Source: Anagrus nilaparvatae | Lineage: Eukaryota; Arthropoda; Insecta; Hymenoptera; Mymaridae | Length of the DNA: 64,000 bases | Assembly: GCA_022575985.1 (NCBI GenBank) | Contig: JAKSXM010000247.1 | Span: forward strand, 6,347,501 to 6,411,500 | Direction: 5' to 3' | Part shown: positions 48,424 through 57,003 of the stretch, in pieces | How positions within the stretch are numbered: position 1 is the stretch's first letter | Layout of the letters: each line of letters begins with the position of its first letter | Program-made: the position numbers and the translations under genes | The notes under the pieces: model-generated | Seen by the model: only the letters and a program-made list of their open reading frames with translations | Told to the model about the DNA's origin: nothing | Databases searched by the model: none

Positions 48424-49983
48424 TCACTTCCGAGGTATTTCTACTATTCTTTTTAATTTATCTGAGCCGTTGCTTGGGCATATATTTTTGTATGCTATCA
48501 AGTCAGCTTTTTTATTTATTTTAATTTTATTATTTTTATTTTCGTACTCAATTATATTCACTTTATTATTTACTTCTTTTTCATATTTATTTATTTTATT
48601 TATTTTAATAACTTTATTTATTACTTTGTTTTCAATTTTAACTCGTTTAAAATTTTCATTATTAATATTTTTTAAATTACTATCATTAAATATTTGTTCG
48701 ATTATTCTTTGTGGGCTTATATTTTTACTTTCATCTTTCGTCTTTATATCCTCTATAATTTTAATTTTGGGCTTTTCTATTCTCTGCATTTCCTGTTGAA
48801 AGAATACTGCAGGAGATGTTTTGTTTTCTTTATTAATGGAATTTATGCTCTCTAAAATTTCCATTTTTGAGTTTTCTTGATTTTGCATTTTTAATTCTAG
48901 TAATTGACTAGGTAGTCGGTATGGAATTTCGGGTCGGATTTTTTCTGGTTTACCCACAGGTCTTTTTAATGGTAGGGCTTCGTTTAATACATTTTCAACA
49001 AGCTTACGTTTTGTTATTGTTCTTGGTTGTATTAATCTTTTGCTTCTCGTAACAATTATTTTCTTTTTCTTCGTAATTCTGACTTTTTTTGGAATTACGT
49101 AATCTGAGTCAGAACCAGATTCTTGCGTAAATTTAAAATTTTTCTTATTAGTTAGCTTTCTTTCTATCTTTGCGATTTTAAACAAACGTGTATAATTTTT
49201 TGAATCGGACTCTAAAATATTATTAAATACACCTTTATTTGACATTTCAAAGGGTTTAACTTTTAGTTGATCTGGATATGCTTGACTTTTTCCTGCTAAA
49301 TTATCTTTTCCTGGTCTATGTAAAATTTCGAATTCCATTTCCGAGTCCCAATACTCTTCTTCCTGCTCTTGTCTGATTTCGTAGTTTAAGAGATTGACAA
49401 TCGGAGCTTCTAACTCGATAACTTCGTTTGAAATATTTATGCATCTCACATATGCTTGTCCGTTTATATTTGTCGCGAGTGCATTTTTGATAATTAAATT
49501 TGGATCTAAATCTAAATGGGGTATATATCCCTCTCTTATATCTAAATTTTTTACGCATAAGTATATGTTCTCGCAAGAATGGGGTTGAATTAAAAATTTT
49601 TCTCTTTGTAAGAATGGTAAAATAAATTCACCAAAATGTAGTCGCATCCTACCTAAATCGATTTTCCCTTCATATCTCTGTAAGTTATCTAGACCTAATA
49701 TCGCATCTGCTCCGAATGAAAAATTATCGTCAATAACGTGAAATAGGCAGGGTAAATTATTTATATTTAACATAACAGATCCCTTTGTAAGGACTTCTTT
49801 TTGTGTAATTCCTAAGATTTTTACTTGAACTCGTGTATTAACATATTCTGAATATCGTAGAGCAGATTCTTTTACTAAGCTAATACCAGCTCCACTATCA
49901 ATAAAAAAGGTCCCTTTTCCCCCGATAAGATTTTCACTATTTAATCCAACTACAGGTGGAATTTTCCTTGCGCTTGAGAACAT
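48424..49983 (-). CDS. pro: Retropepsin with RNase H-like tail (Pro; RT deleted)
   Basis: 519 codons from the first Met, but the frame is open upstream to the frameshift site at 50,052, so the natural product is a Gag-Pro fusion. FFIDSGAG at residues 26-33 holds the catalytic Asp29 of an aspartic protease, and ADAILGLDNLQ near 91-101 is the second conserved motif. In a gypsy element reverse transcriptase would follow. Here residues 219-232 read FEILHRPGKDNLAG, the end of a gypsy-type RNase H, so RT and most of RNase H are lost while the frame is kept. The last 270 residues are lysine-rich, low-complexity, with VTRSKRLIQP near 315. No integrase motif is present. Would cleave Gag during particle maturation. 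Confidence 0.85.
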   Translation of the reverse strand: MFSSARKIPPVVGLNSENLIGGKGTFFIDSGAGISLVKESALRYSEYVNTRVQVKILGITQKEVLTKGSVMLNINNLPCLFHVIDDNFSFGADAILGLDNLQRYEGKIDLGRMRLHFGEFILPFLQREKFLIQPHSCENIYLCVKNLDIREGYIPHLDLDPNLIIKNALATNINGQAYVRCINISNEVIELEAPIVNLLNYEIRQEQEEEYWDSEMEFEILHRPGKDNLAGKSQAYPDQLKVKPFEMSNKGVFNNILESDSKNYTRLFKIAKIERKLTNKKNFKFTQESGSDSDYVIPKKVRITKKKKIIVTRSKRLIQPRTITKRKLVENVLNEALPLKRPVGKPEKIRPEIPYRLPSQLLELKMQNQENSKMEILESINSINKENKTSPAVFFQQEMQRIEKPKIKIIEDIKTKDESKNISPQRIIEQIFNDSNLKNINNENFKRVKIENKVINKVIKINKINKYEKEVNNKVNIIEYENKNNKIKINKKADLIAYKNICPSNGSDKLKRIVEIPRK

Positions 49984-50018
49984 AACTTTTGCGGTTGTCG
50001 GGTTTTGAAAAATATTTA

Positions 50019-50042
50019 GCTCGACACCACTCAGCGTCGAGC
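50019..50042 (-). promoter_or_regulatory. Frameshift-stimulating hairpin
   Basis: GCTCGAC and GTCGAGC form a perfect 7-bp stem that extends inward with G-U, C-G and U-G pairs to a 4-base loop. It begins nine bases after the TTTAAAC site in element sense, and the gag stop codon (50,031-50,033) lies in its upper part. Position and size fit a -1 frameshift stimulator. Confidence 0.8.
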
Positions 50043-52058
50043 GGCATACAAGTTTAAATTCTGTTGATCATTAGAATTTTCATTTCTCATGTAGGTATTA
50101 CTATTCCGATTTCCGTTGTTTATATTTCTTTCTTGATTAGTATTGTTGTACCTTGGCTGATTTTCTCTCGGAAAATTATTTGCATTTGTAAAATTACCAT
50201 TATTGTTACTACGCAGCATGCTATTTCTGTTAAAATTATCGCTGTTATTATAATTTGGTCTATTTTCATTGCTTGGGAAATTATTATTGTTATTTCGATT
50301 AAAATTATTTGTGTTTCTTTCGCGGAAACCGTTTTGATTTGAACCTGAGTTTTGATTTTGATTATTAAAACGATTAAAATTTTGTCTGTTGAAATCGGGG
50401 TTCCTATTATTTGTAAAATTATTACCTCGAAAATTATTATTTCTTTGCCCGCCAAAATTTCCGAATCTACTATTAAAATTTGCTTGGTTATTAAAATTTC
50501 TATTATAATTGAAACCTGAAAAACGATTTTGCGGATTATAATTATTTCGCGGCCCCATATATCCTTGGTTCGTGTTGTTTTGATAATTTGACCAAAATGG
50601 GTACGGGTAAGGTCGATAATTTTGATTTGTTTGGTTTTGTTCTTGATTTTTCATTTCTTGCATTTTTTCTTCCGTTGGAATGTCTCCTGATTCGATCGCT
50701 TTAAATAGTTTTTGACAATTTTGAACTTGATGACTCCCTTTGCAGAAAACGCATTCTATTTTTGCTGCCATTGCGGTCTTAACGTTTGCCGTCGCTGAGG
50801 CTAAAAGAGCCCAAAGATTTTCTAAATCGGTGTTTTGAAAATTATTCGAATCTGAATCAAAATTATTATTTCTCGTTTGTGGATCAACAGTGTGTAGAGT
50901 TGCAATATTTTTATTAGGTTTTGCAGCACAATTTTCGTGTCTTTGGAGTACCTTACTCCTGCCTTCCAAATTCACTGCAATATTTGCGGCTTCCCTCAAT
51001 GTGGTCGGCTTTTTGGCCGATACCCTATATTCCGGTGGGTCCCTTAATCCGTATAGAAAACATTCTAACGATTCTTGTTTTGTTCTTGTTTTTTGGTATT
51101 CTTTTTCCCCTTGTCTCATACTAACCGAAGAGTCGTATAGGGACAAAAGTCTTTGTTCTAACGTTTGAACTCGTAGTGCATAATCGGCTACGGGTTCATC
51201 TTCCTCTTGTTCAACCCTTCTAAGTTCTAACCTGATAGTATCTGCATCTTGAATACCTCCGAACGTTAATTTAAGATCTTGCAATAACTGTTCAATAGAG
51301 TCATATCCTGGTGCCGTACCTCCATAAGCTAGTTGGGCTCGTCCCTTTAGTTTTGTGGAAATCGTGTTTAAGATCCACTTTTCACTGTTTGGTCCGTAAG
51401 TAGTTAAAATATCCCGTATAACTTTCGCAAATGCGCTTAAGGTTTCTGGACGGCCATCATAATTTGGGATTGTTGTTAGGGCTGCATTTAGCGGTATGTT
51501 TCCATATGGGATTCCCGATCCTTGGGTGTACATAACCCTTCGTTCGCGTGGTTCTCTGTGGTTATTCATTTGTATATTTTCGGTGGGAAAACGTCTTATT
51601 TCAACCATAGGTTCATTATTGATAAAAAATTGCGGCTCGTCTTGTTCCTCAATTTCATCTAATACCGGTTCCCTTAACAGTCTTCTTCTTACAGGCGGTC
51701 TAATAAACGGCACGCGATATCTAACGTTATTTTGTATATCTGCTTCCTCAGGTGATTCTGTCCGGTATTCGGGGTTTTCTGTATTGTTTAAATCGTTAGG
51801 TAAAACTGGACGAGGTAGCAAAACGTCATTCTGACCAAGTTGTGCCCTATATCTTTCTAACTCGCTAACCAGGATATCGTTTTGTTCCTGCATTCTATGT
51901 ACCTCACTAAGGGTTATTGTCCTGTTAGGATTTTGTGTACTATTTTCCCCGGCTGACATTCTTCTAAATTGTTCTGTTATATGTTCTATGTTACCGTTAT
52001 TAGTGCTGCTTATATTTGGAATATTTCTTTGTGTAACTTGTTCGTTTTCGTCTCCCAT
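50031..52058 (-). CDS. gag: Gag polyprotein (675 aa)
   Basis: Complete frame from ATG at 52,058 to TGA at 50,031. Residues 1-190 are acidic and disordered-looking. A capsid-like region at about 195-390 contains NYDGRPETLSAFAKVI, LKGRAQLAYGG and FLYGLRDPPEYR, the general pattern of gypsy-family Gag capsids. A zinc knuckle CVFCKGSHQVQNC at about 435-447 has the CX2CX3HX4C spacing, one residue shorter than the common form. The last 200 residues are Asn/Gln/Arg-rich. Gag would form the particle and bind the RNA in the cytoplasm. No stops or frameshifts are seen, in keeping with a young element. It joins Pro through the frameshift site near its end. Confidence 0.9.
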   Translation of the reverse strand: MGDENEQVTQRNIPNISSTNNGNIEHITEQFRRMSAGENSTQNPNRTITLSEVHRMQEQNDILVSELERYRAQLGQNDVLLPRPVLPNDLNNTENPEYRTESPEEADIQNNVRYRVPFIRPPVRRRLLREPVLDEIEEQDEPQFFINNEPMVEIRRFPTENIQMNNHREPRERRVMYTQGSGIPYGNIPLNAALTTIPNYDGRPETLSAFAKVIRDILTTYGPNSEKWILNTISTKLKGRAQLAYGGTAPGYDSIEQLLQDLKLTFGGIQDADTIRLELRRVEQEEDEPVADYALRVQTLEQRLLSLYDSSVSMRQGEKEYQKTRTKQESLECFLYGLRDPPEYRVSAKKPTTLREAANIAVNLEGRSKVLQRHENCAAKPNKNIATLHTVDPQTRNNNFDSDSNNFQNTDLENLWALLASATANVKTAMAAKIECVFCKGSHQVQNCQKLFKAIESGDIPTEEKMQEMKNQEQNQTNQNYRPYPYPFWSNYQNNTNQGYMGPRNNYNPQNRFSGFNYNRNFNNQANFNSRFGNFGGQRNNNFRGNNFTNNRNPDFNRQNFNRFNNQNQNSGSNQNGFRERNTNNFNRNNNNNFPSNENRPNYNNSDNFNRNSMLRSNNNGNFTNANNFPRENQPRYNNTNQERNINNGNRNSNTYMRNENSNDQQNLNLYAARR
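50052..50058 (-). promoter_or_regulatory. -1 ribosomal frameshift site TTTAAAC
   Basis: Gag codons AAT TTA AAC place the heptamer as T TTA AAC, the classic X XXY YYZ phase. Slipping back one base enters a frame that is open without interruption into the protease ORF. The gag stop is six codons further on, so most ribosomes would make Gag and a minority Gag-Pro. Confidence 0.85.
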
Positions 52059-53209
52059 ATCACCTAAATCCGAGATATTATTTCTTCCGATTCTTAAATT
52101 TTTTGCGATACTTTTAAATTTTCTAAATTTTTCTTTAATTTTTATTTTACGTTTGGGTGGAATTTTGTAATATTTATATTTATGATTTTGGATTTAGAAC
52201 AAGATATTAATGCAAGGTTTAAAAAAAATTTTTTTTTTTAAAATGGTTTTCGATAGTTTATTCAAAAAAAAATTATCAGTTAAAAAAGAGAAAAACGTGA
52301 AAGTTCTATTTTATAGACTGCCCTATATATATGTTGCTAAATGTAAATTCGTTTAATGCTAAATGCTTTTTGCGCGTGCGTAGTTAGTTTGGTAAGATTT
52401 TGCAAAATTCAAGCTCTCTTTGCACAAAATCTAAGCTGCTTGCTTGCTGTCTATATCCAAGGGGTTATGGAATATGTGAATGTTTGCCTAATATTAGGTG
52501 TTAATATGTTAATTTTTTTTATTCTTATTATTTATTATATATTTTTCTTTTTTTTGGAATTAACCCTTGTTAAAATAAGATTATTATGAATTATCAAAAT
52601 AAATTACAGCCCGCAAGTCGCGTATTGCTAGGTTTAATCAATTCAGTAAAGGTATTACTAAGATATTTTGTGTAATTTCAAAGGCAAATGTATTACGTGT
52701 AGTTCAGAAGTTTTTTGTAGATGTATATATTAGAAGTATTTTTCGTAATTAAGTATATAAGTGTATTGATAGTAAAATATTCTGATTTGTAAGTTACGTC
52801 GAAATGTTTATTGTCTCGAATGTTTATTTAAAAATTTTAACTAAAATGTACTCACAGTACTGCAACGATGAAAATCCAGTTTCCTGACATTTTCTGTCGT
52901 TTGGATGACTTCGGTACTGCTTGGCTCTCTCGGTCTCTGGATACCGCTGGTCCTGTTGACTAAACTCCAATGATATTGATTTTGCGTCTTGATCCCTTTT
53001 TGTTCTTGTAGAATAATTTCCCGTAGAGTGGTAAAATCCTTGTTTGGGCGCCTGAACGTATACGATGTTCTTTCCTTCTATGTAAGATTTTGGTATTTAT
53101 CTGGATGTCCTTTTTTTGAAAAATTATTGATTTTTCTCAAAATCTCTTTGCTGCTTGCAAAAAAAAATTTCCAATTTTTTTTGATTATCTATTCCTGACA
53201 CCTCCGAAT
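52059..53209 (-). other. 5' leader of the giant element
   Basis: About 1.15 kb between the primer-binding site and gag. Non-coding in element sense. It should hold the packaging signal, but no motif can be named. Confidence 0.6.
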
Positions 53210-53227
53210 ATCCCACCGGAGCGTCCA
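53210..53227 (-). promoter_or_regulatory. Primer-binding site of the giant element
   Basis: In element sense, three bases after the 5' LTR, the sequence reads TGGACGCTCCGGTGGGAT. Its complement ends in CCA and looks like a tRNA 3' end (T-arm strand, acceptor strand, CCA). I could not assign the tRNA species. Confidence 0.65.
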
Positions 53228-53230
53228 ATT

Positions 53231-53870
53231 TGTTGTGTTTAGATGTGAATAAACACAGATAAATGAGGATGTTCGTATTCGGGTTTAGCCTGTTGGCTAA
53301 ACTCATTTACTGGTGACAGGAATTTAAATAACTAAGTCCTTTTGTTATTATAATGCTGATTTATTGACTTATAAAGTGGCTGGCCGTGCTTAGATCTCTT
53401 AATAGCGGTAGAGAGATAACCTGAGTACAAGTTAGTTAGTTCAGTCAGTTCTGTATTTCAGTTCGTTCTCTCTAAGGGACTACATGGTCCCAAGTTCTCT
53501 CTGCTCTCCCTCCTTCTTCTCTGCCGGTTAGGAGCTTGTGCGAGAGCTTTTATAAGCTTACGCTTGAGGGAATAGAAGAGGGGATCGATGCGCGTAATTG
53601 GCTTAACGCGGAAAATTTAGTGTCCTTAGTAACAGTGTCTCCAATCATTGGTAATTAGTCTGTCAAAGCGCATGATGGGGGTGGCTTTATTCCCACCTTC
53701 AGGACTTCGTGTGAGGTCTTATTATGCACTTTCTTGCACGTGCGGTTTCTCGGAATGATGGTGCTGATGAAGAATTTTTAATTATAATATCATATTATTT
53801 TAATTCTAATAAATCTGTCTAGACGTAATTCTTGGTATTTATATTTAATCAATTTGTACCTAACGGTACA
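53231..53870 (-). repeat. 5' LTR of the giant element
   Basis: 640 bp. A TATAAAA box lies at 53,548-53,554 (minus strand), and the AATAAA of the same LTR at 53,360-53,365, about 190 bp downstream, so U3, R and U5 can be placed roughly. The stem GTTTAGCC / GGCTAAAC lies at 53,283-53,302. The outer end is followed by the ATAC duplication at 53,871-53,874. Confidence 0.95.
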
Positions 53871-53910
53871 ATACCTTAAACCGATTTTATAATAAATTTA
53901 AAAATTATAT

Positions 53911-53927
53911 GTTATGAGAGACATAAC
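53911..53927. repeat. Small hairpin beside the tRNA-like sequence
   Basis: GTTATG, loop AGAGA, CATAAC: a perfect 6-bp stem just 3' of the tRNA-Glu-like sequence. No terminator-like T-run follows on the minus strand, so a polymerase III terminator role is not supported. Confidence 0.5.
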
Positions 53928-53932
53928 AAATG

Positions 53933-54005
53933 GTTCCGGTACCGGGAATCGAACCCAGATCGCTTGGGTGAAAACCAGGAATCAAAACCACTAGACCATC
54001 TGTTT
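53933..54005 (-). pseudogene. tRNA-Glu (TTC)-like sequence, 5' acceptor strand missing
   Basis: The minus strand matches a eukaryotic tRNA-Glu: TGGTCTAGTGG (A box and D arm), CCTGGTTTTCACCCAAG (anticodon loop with TTC), GGGTTCGATTCCC (B box). The 3' acceptor strand TACCGGA is present, but the seven bases before TGGTCTAG (AAACAGA) do not pair with it; TCCGGTA would be expected. Homology therefore stops exactly at the acceptor/D-arm border (53,998/53,999). A CCA-like ACCA follows the 3' end, which could be chance or a trace of a mature tRNA template. Not expected to give a working tRNA. Confidence 0.85.
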
Positions 54006-54223
54006 GCTCCTTCATGAGCAGACGCGTGTTTTTTCGTGGGCGAAAATAAAAATTTTTATTATAAAATTATTTATTTATCGTAGTGAAAAATAAGCAGCCA
54101 AAGATTTTTAAACAAATCCGATATATATTTCTGTTAAAATATACTATAATTTATTGTGTTTGGTGCATATATAAGTGCAAAATTTTAATTTAAAAATCTA
54201 TCTTTTAACATATAAAATTTATC
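54006..54223 (+). other. Putative 5' leader of the LINE
   Basis: Begins near a hairpin (about 54,002-54,023, GTTTGCTC against GAGCAGAC) and runs A/T-rich to the LINE ATG. If the LINE 5' junction is at 53,999 this is its 5' untranslated region. Confidence 0.45.
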
Positions 54224-56246
54224 ATGGCCACGTGGAGGCCTAGTGAAATTGAAATCTTACAAAATTATTTGAATCAAAACAACTACATCCTAAAAAACGA
54301 AGATCTTGAAGTGATAAAAAATAACATACAAACAGCAACTGGAAAATTAAGATCTACTGATGTCATAAAGAAGAAAGTGACTATTTTAAGAAAAAAAAAT
54401 ATACGAGAAAACATCGAACAAGCACAAGGCACGGTGAAAATAAACCGCAAAAGAACAGCAGAGCCTTGGAATAAAGAAGACACTATAAAACTATTAAAAT
54501 TATATTATGAACAACCAGGTAATACCATAAAAAGTAGAATCAATAATATCATACATGAATTTCCAGGTAGATCTGAAAAAGCTTTATCATTAAAATTACG
54601 AGAACAATACCCTCAAATATACTATAAAATAGCTAATCTTGAAGATGTTTTACGTGAATTTGAGGAAGTACAAGGAAATCAAATTAATGATAACGATGAC
54701 ATACAAAATGATGATATTGATAATGCAGAAAACAATCAATCAGTTCTACAAAATTTGTCGATAATAGCAGAATCATCCCATAAAACAACAGATAACGTTC
54801 AAATTACAGAACAACAACAAAACATAGCAGACGAAACAGTTCATAATGATATCAATAAACAAGATATACAAATACCTTTATCTTTAAAGAGACAATTTAA
54901 TCAAATTTATGATAAGGCCATTAATACTCAAATTAAAAATAAAATAAAAATATTACCAACTAAATATAACCAAATAATTGTTCTACAAGTGGATCAATTA
55001 TTAAATGACACCATAAAAGATGTATTAAATAAAAATATGAATTCAAATAAAACTAGAATTTATATAAAAACTGCAATTTATGCTGCTGGTAGAGTACTGT
55101 CACACCATGTAAATAAAAAGCAAAATATAAAACCACCTAATTATGTTTTTACAGATAAAAAAATTTATAATATCGAAAAACAAATAAAATTAACACAAGA
55201 ATTTATTCAAATTAAAAAGAATCAAAGGCTTAATACTACGTTCTGGATATTATCGCGTAAATTAAGGAAGTTAAATATAACACCAAGCAATCATCTACAA
55301 TTACTACAAGAACAACTAAAAATTCTAAAAAACAAAAGCGATTACCAAAAAGCCAGAGCAGAAGCGTACGGTGTGCGGGTAGATTTCAACAATAAACCAT
55401 CTTTAAAAGTTATACAAAATGAACGTAAGGAACAAAAAAATATTCCTGATTTAAAAAAAACTGAAGAATTTTATCGAAATTCATACAAACAAGATCAACA
55501 AAAAAACTCACCATATTTTAATAAATGGTTAAATAAGATAAAATTACTTAAAAACCAGCAACAAAATTTAAATTTAAACAATCAAATATCAGATCAAACA
55601 GTAAAAAATATTATTGAAAAAGTACTAAAAAAATCTTCTCCGTGGAAAACACCTGGAATTGATGGAATTCCATTAGAAATTTACAAAGCTATACCAAAAG
55701 CAAAAAAATATCTCATTACCTTCATTAAACAAATAATAAAGGGAGAAATTTATATAAATAATAATGACACCAGTGGAAGCATAGTACTTATATACAAAAA
55801 AGACAATCCAGATGACCCAAAAAACTACCGCCCAATAACTCTGCTAAACACAGACTATAAAATCATCACAGCAGTAATATCAGAGATTATGCTACAAAAT
55901 CTGCCTACATGGATTTTACCAAAAAACCAATTGGCAAATAGAGGAATATGGGGCACAATACAAGGTACATTATGGGAAAAATCTATAACACAAGTAACTA
56001 GATTATCCAACAAAAAAAATTATTGAACTTGGATTGACTTTGAGAAGGCTTTTGACTCAGTATCACAAAATCAACTAATTAGATACATAAATTCACTATC
56101 ACTACATAAAAATATAAAAAAACTCTTAAAATCCATCATAAAAAATTGGACAGTCGTCATAACAATGGGTAAAACAAACACAGAACCAATAAAAATAAAA
56201 AAAGGTATACTGCAAGGGGATTCTATGAGTTCCTTACTATTTAATT
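54224..56246 (+). pseudogene. R4/R2-type LINE ORF, 3'-truncated with one stop
   Basis: 600 codons from ATG at 54,224 to TGA at 56,024, then the same frame continues to about 56,246. Residues about 80-130 look like a Myb/SANT-type DNA-binding domain (PWNKEDTIKLLKLYYEQ, then EFPGRSEKALSLKLRE). From about residue 470 reverse transcriptase motifs follow in order: PWKTPGIDGIPLEIYKAI, NYRPITLLN near 535, and after the TGA, WIDFEKAFDSV (catalytic Asp) and ILQGDSMSSLLF. The YADD box and the restriction-like endonuclease are lost at the junction with the next LINE. An N-terminal Myb-like domain with a single ORF points to the R2/R4 lineage; R4-like is my best guess. It is strongly A/T-rich, unlike the R1-type LINE beside it. 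Confidence 0.8.
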
Positions 56247-56289
56247 ACAGCTCACATAATATATAACCTACTTGCGGCGGACAAATCCT

Positions 56290-57003
56290 ACGAGGAAACG
56301 CATCTCGATTTAAAGAGAAACGTTAACCTCGAAGAATCTGGCGGAAAGGTCCACCGCCTTAGGAAAACTCAAAACGGCAGCGTCCTTATTGAGTTGGAGG
56401 CCATTGAGGACCGACAAAAACTTGAAGAAGTCGGTCACGGGCCCTGAGTCGAATGTTCGTGACCTGATCCCGACACTAAAACTCGAAATTCGAGATTTGG
56501 ATGGGGTCACGAAATAACAGGAGATTCAGGCAGCTGTTGCCAAGGCCATAGGTGTCGAAAATGGTGACCTATTCCAAGTGTCCATTTTCAAAACCAAAGG
56601 CACAACAAGCCAGATGGCCGTGGTGGACCTTCTTGAGGCGGACGCTCTACGCCTGGCCAAAAAGGGCAAAATCCAAATCGGCTGGGCAACGAGTAGAGTG
56701 CACCTCCGTGCAGACGTGAGGCGCTGCTACAAATGTCTGGGCTATGGACATAGCCAATATGTCTGCAAAGGCCCAGACAGAAGTAAGGCGTGTTTAAAGT
56801 GTGGCGAAGATGGCCATAAGAGGACAGAGTGCAGCAAGGATAAGCCTGAGTGCTTCCTCTGCAAGACCAGAAAGGATGACTGCTCCACGAAGCACTATCC
56901 TGGAGAGGGAAACTGCCCCAGTTACCGGGAGGCTCTGGCTGTGGCGAGAAGCAGGTGTTATCAAGGTTCTCCAAGGGAACATGTGACACGCACGGACAGC
57001 TGG
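56290..57003 (+). pseudogene. R1-type LINE ORF1 (Gag-like) remnant
   Basis: Frames change several times. RLRKTQNGSVLIELEA and LKLEIRDLDG look like the RRM-like region. Then RCYKCLGYGHSQYVC and CLKCGEDGHKRTEC are two CX2CX4HX4C zinc knuckles, and CFLCKTRKDDC...GEGNC is a third, atypical one. The open part is 56,578-57,102. ORF1 proteins of this group bind LINE RNA. A stop near 56,515 and the frameshift at about 56,445 disable it. Confidence 0.8.

Larger units (their letters stand above)
33420..53870 (-). mobile_element. Giant (20.45 kb) gypsy-like LTR retrotransposon, RT-less
   Basis: Two 640-bp LTRs (33,420-34,059 and 53,231-53,870) match at 639 positions and the element is flanked by ATAC at 33,416-33,419 and 53,871-53,874. 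Transcription would run leftward. In sense order: 5' LTR, primer-binding site, 1.2-kb leader, gag, -1 frameshift site, protease ORF with an RNase H-like tail, an OTU-like ORF, 13.7 kb of non-coding DNA with repeats, polypurine tract, 3' LTR. Neither a complete reverse transcriptase nor an integrase was found. The 4-bp duplication, Gag type and retropepsin fit Ty3/gypsy. Near-identical LTRs show recent mobility, so enzymes were presumably supplied by a related complete element. Confidence 0.92.

Noticed and set aside
50064..51834. Plus-strand frames opposite gag
   Set aside because: Shadows of the intact Gag ORF on the minus strand.
53933..54005. Functional tRNA-Glu gene
   Set aside because: The 5' acceptor strand does not pair with the 3' strand and no T-run terminator follows.
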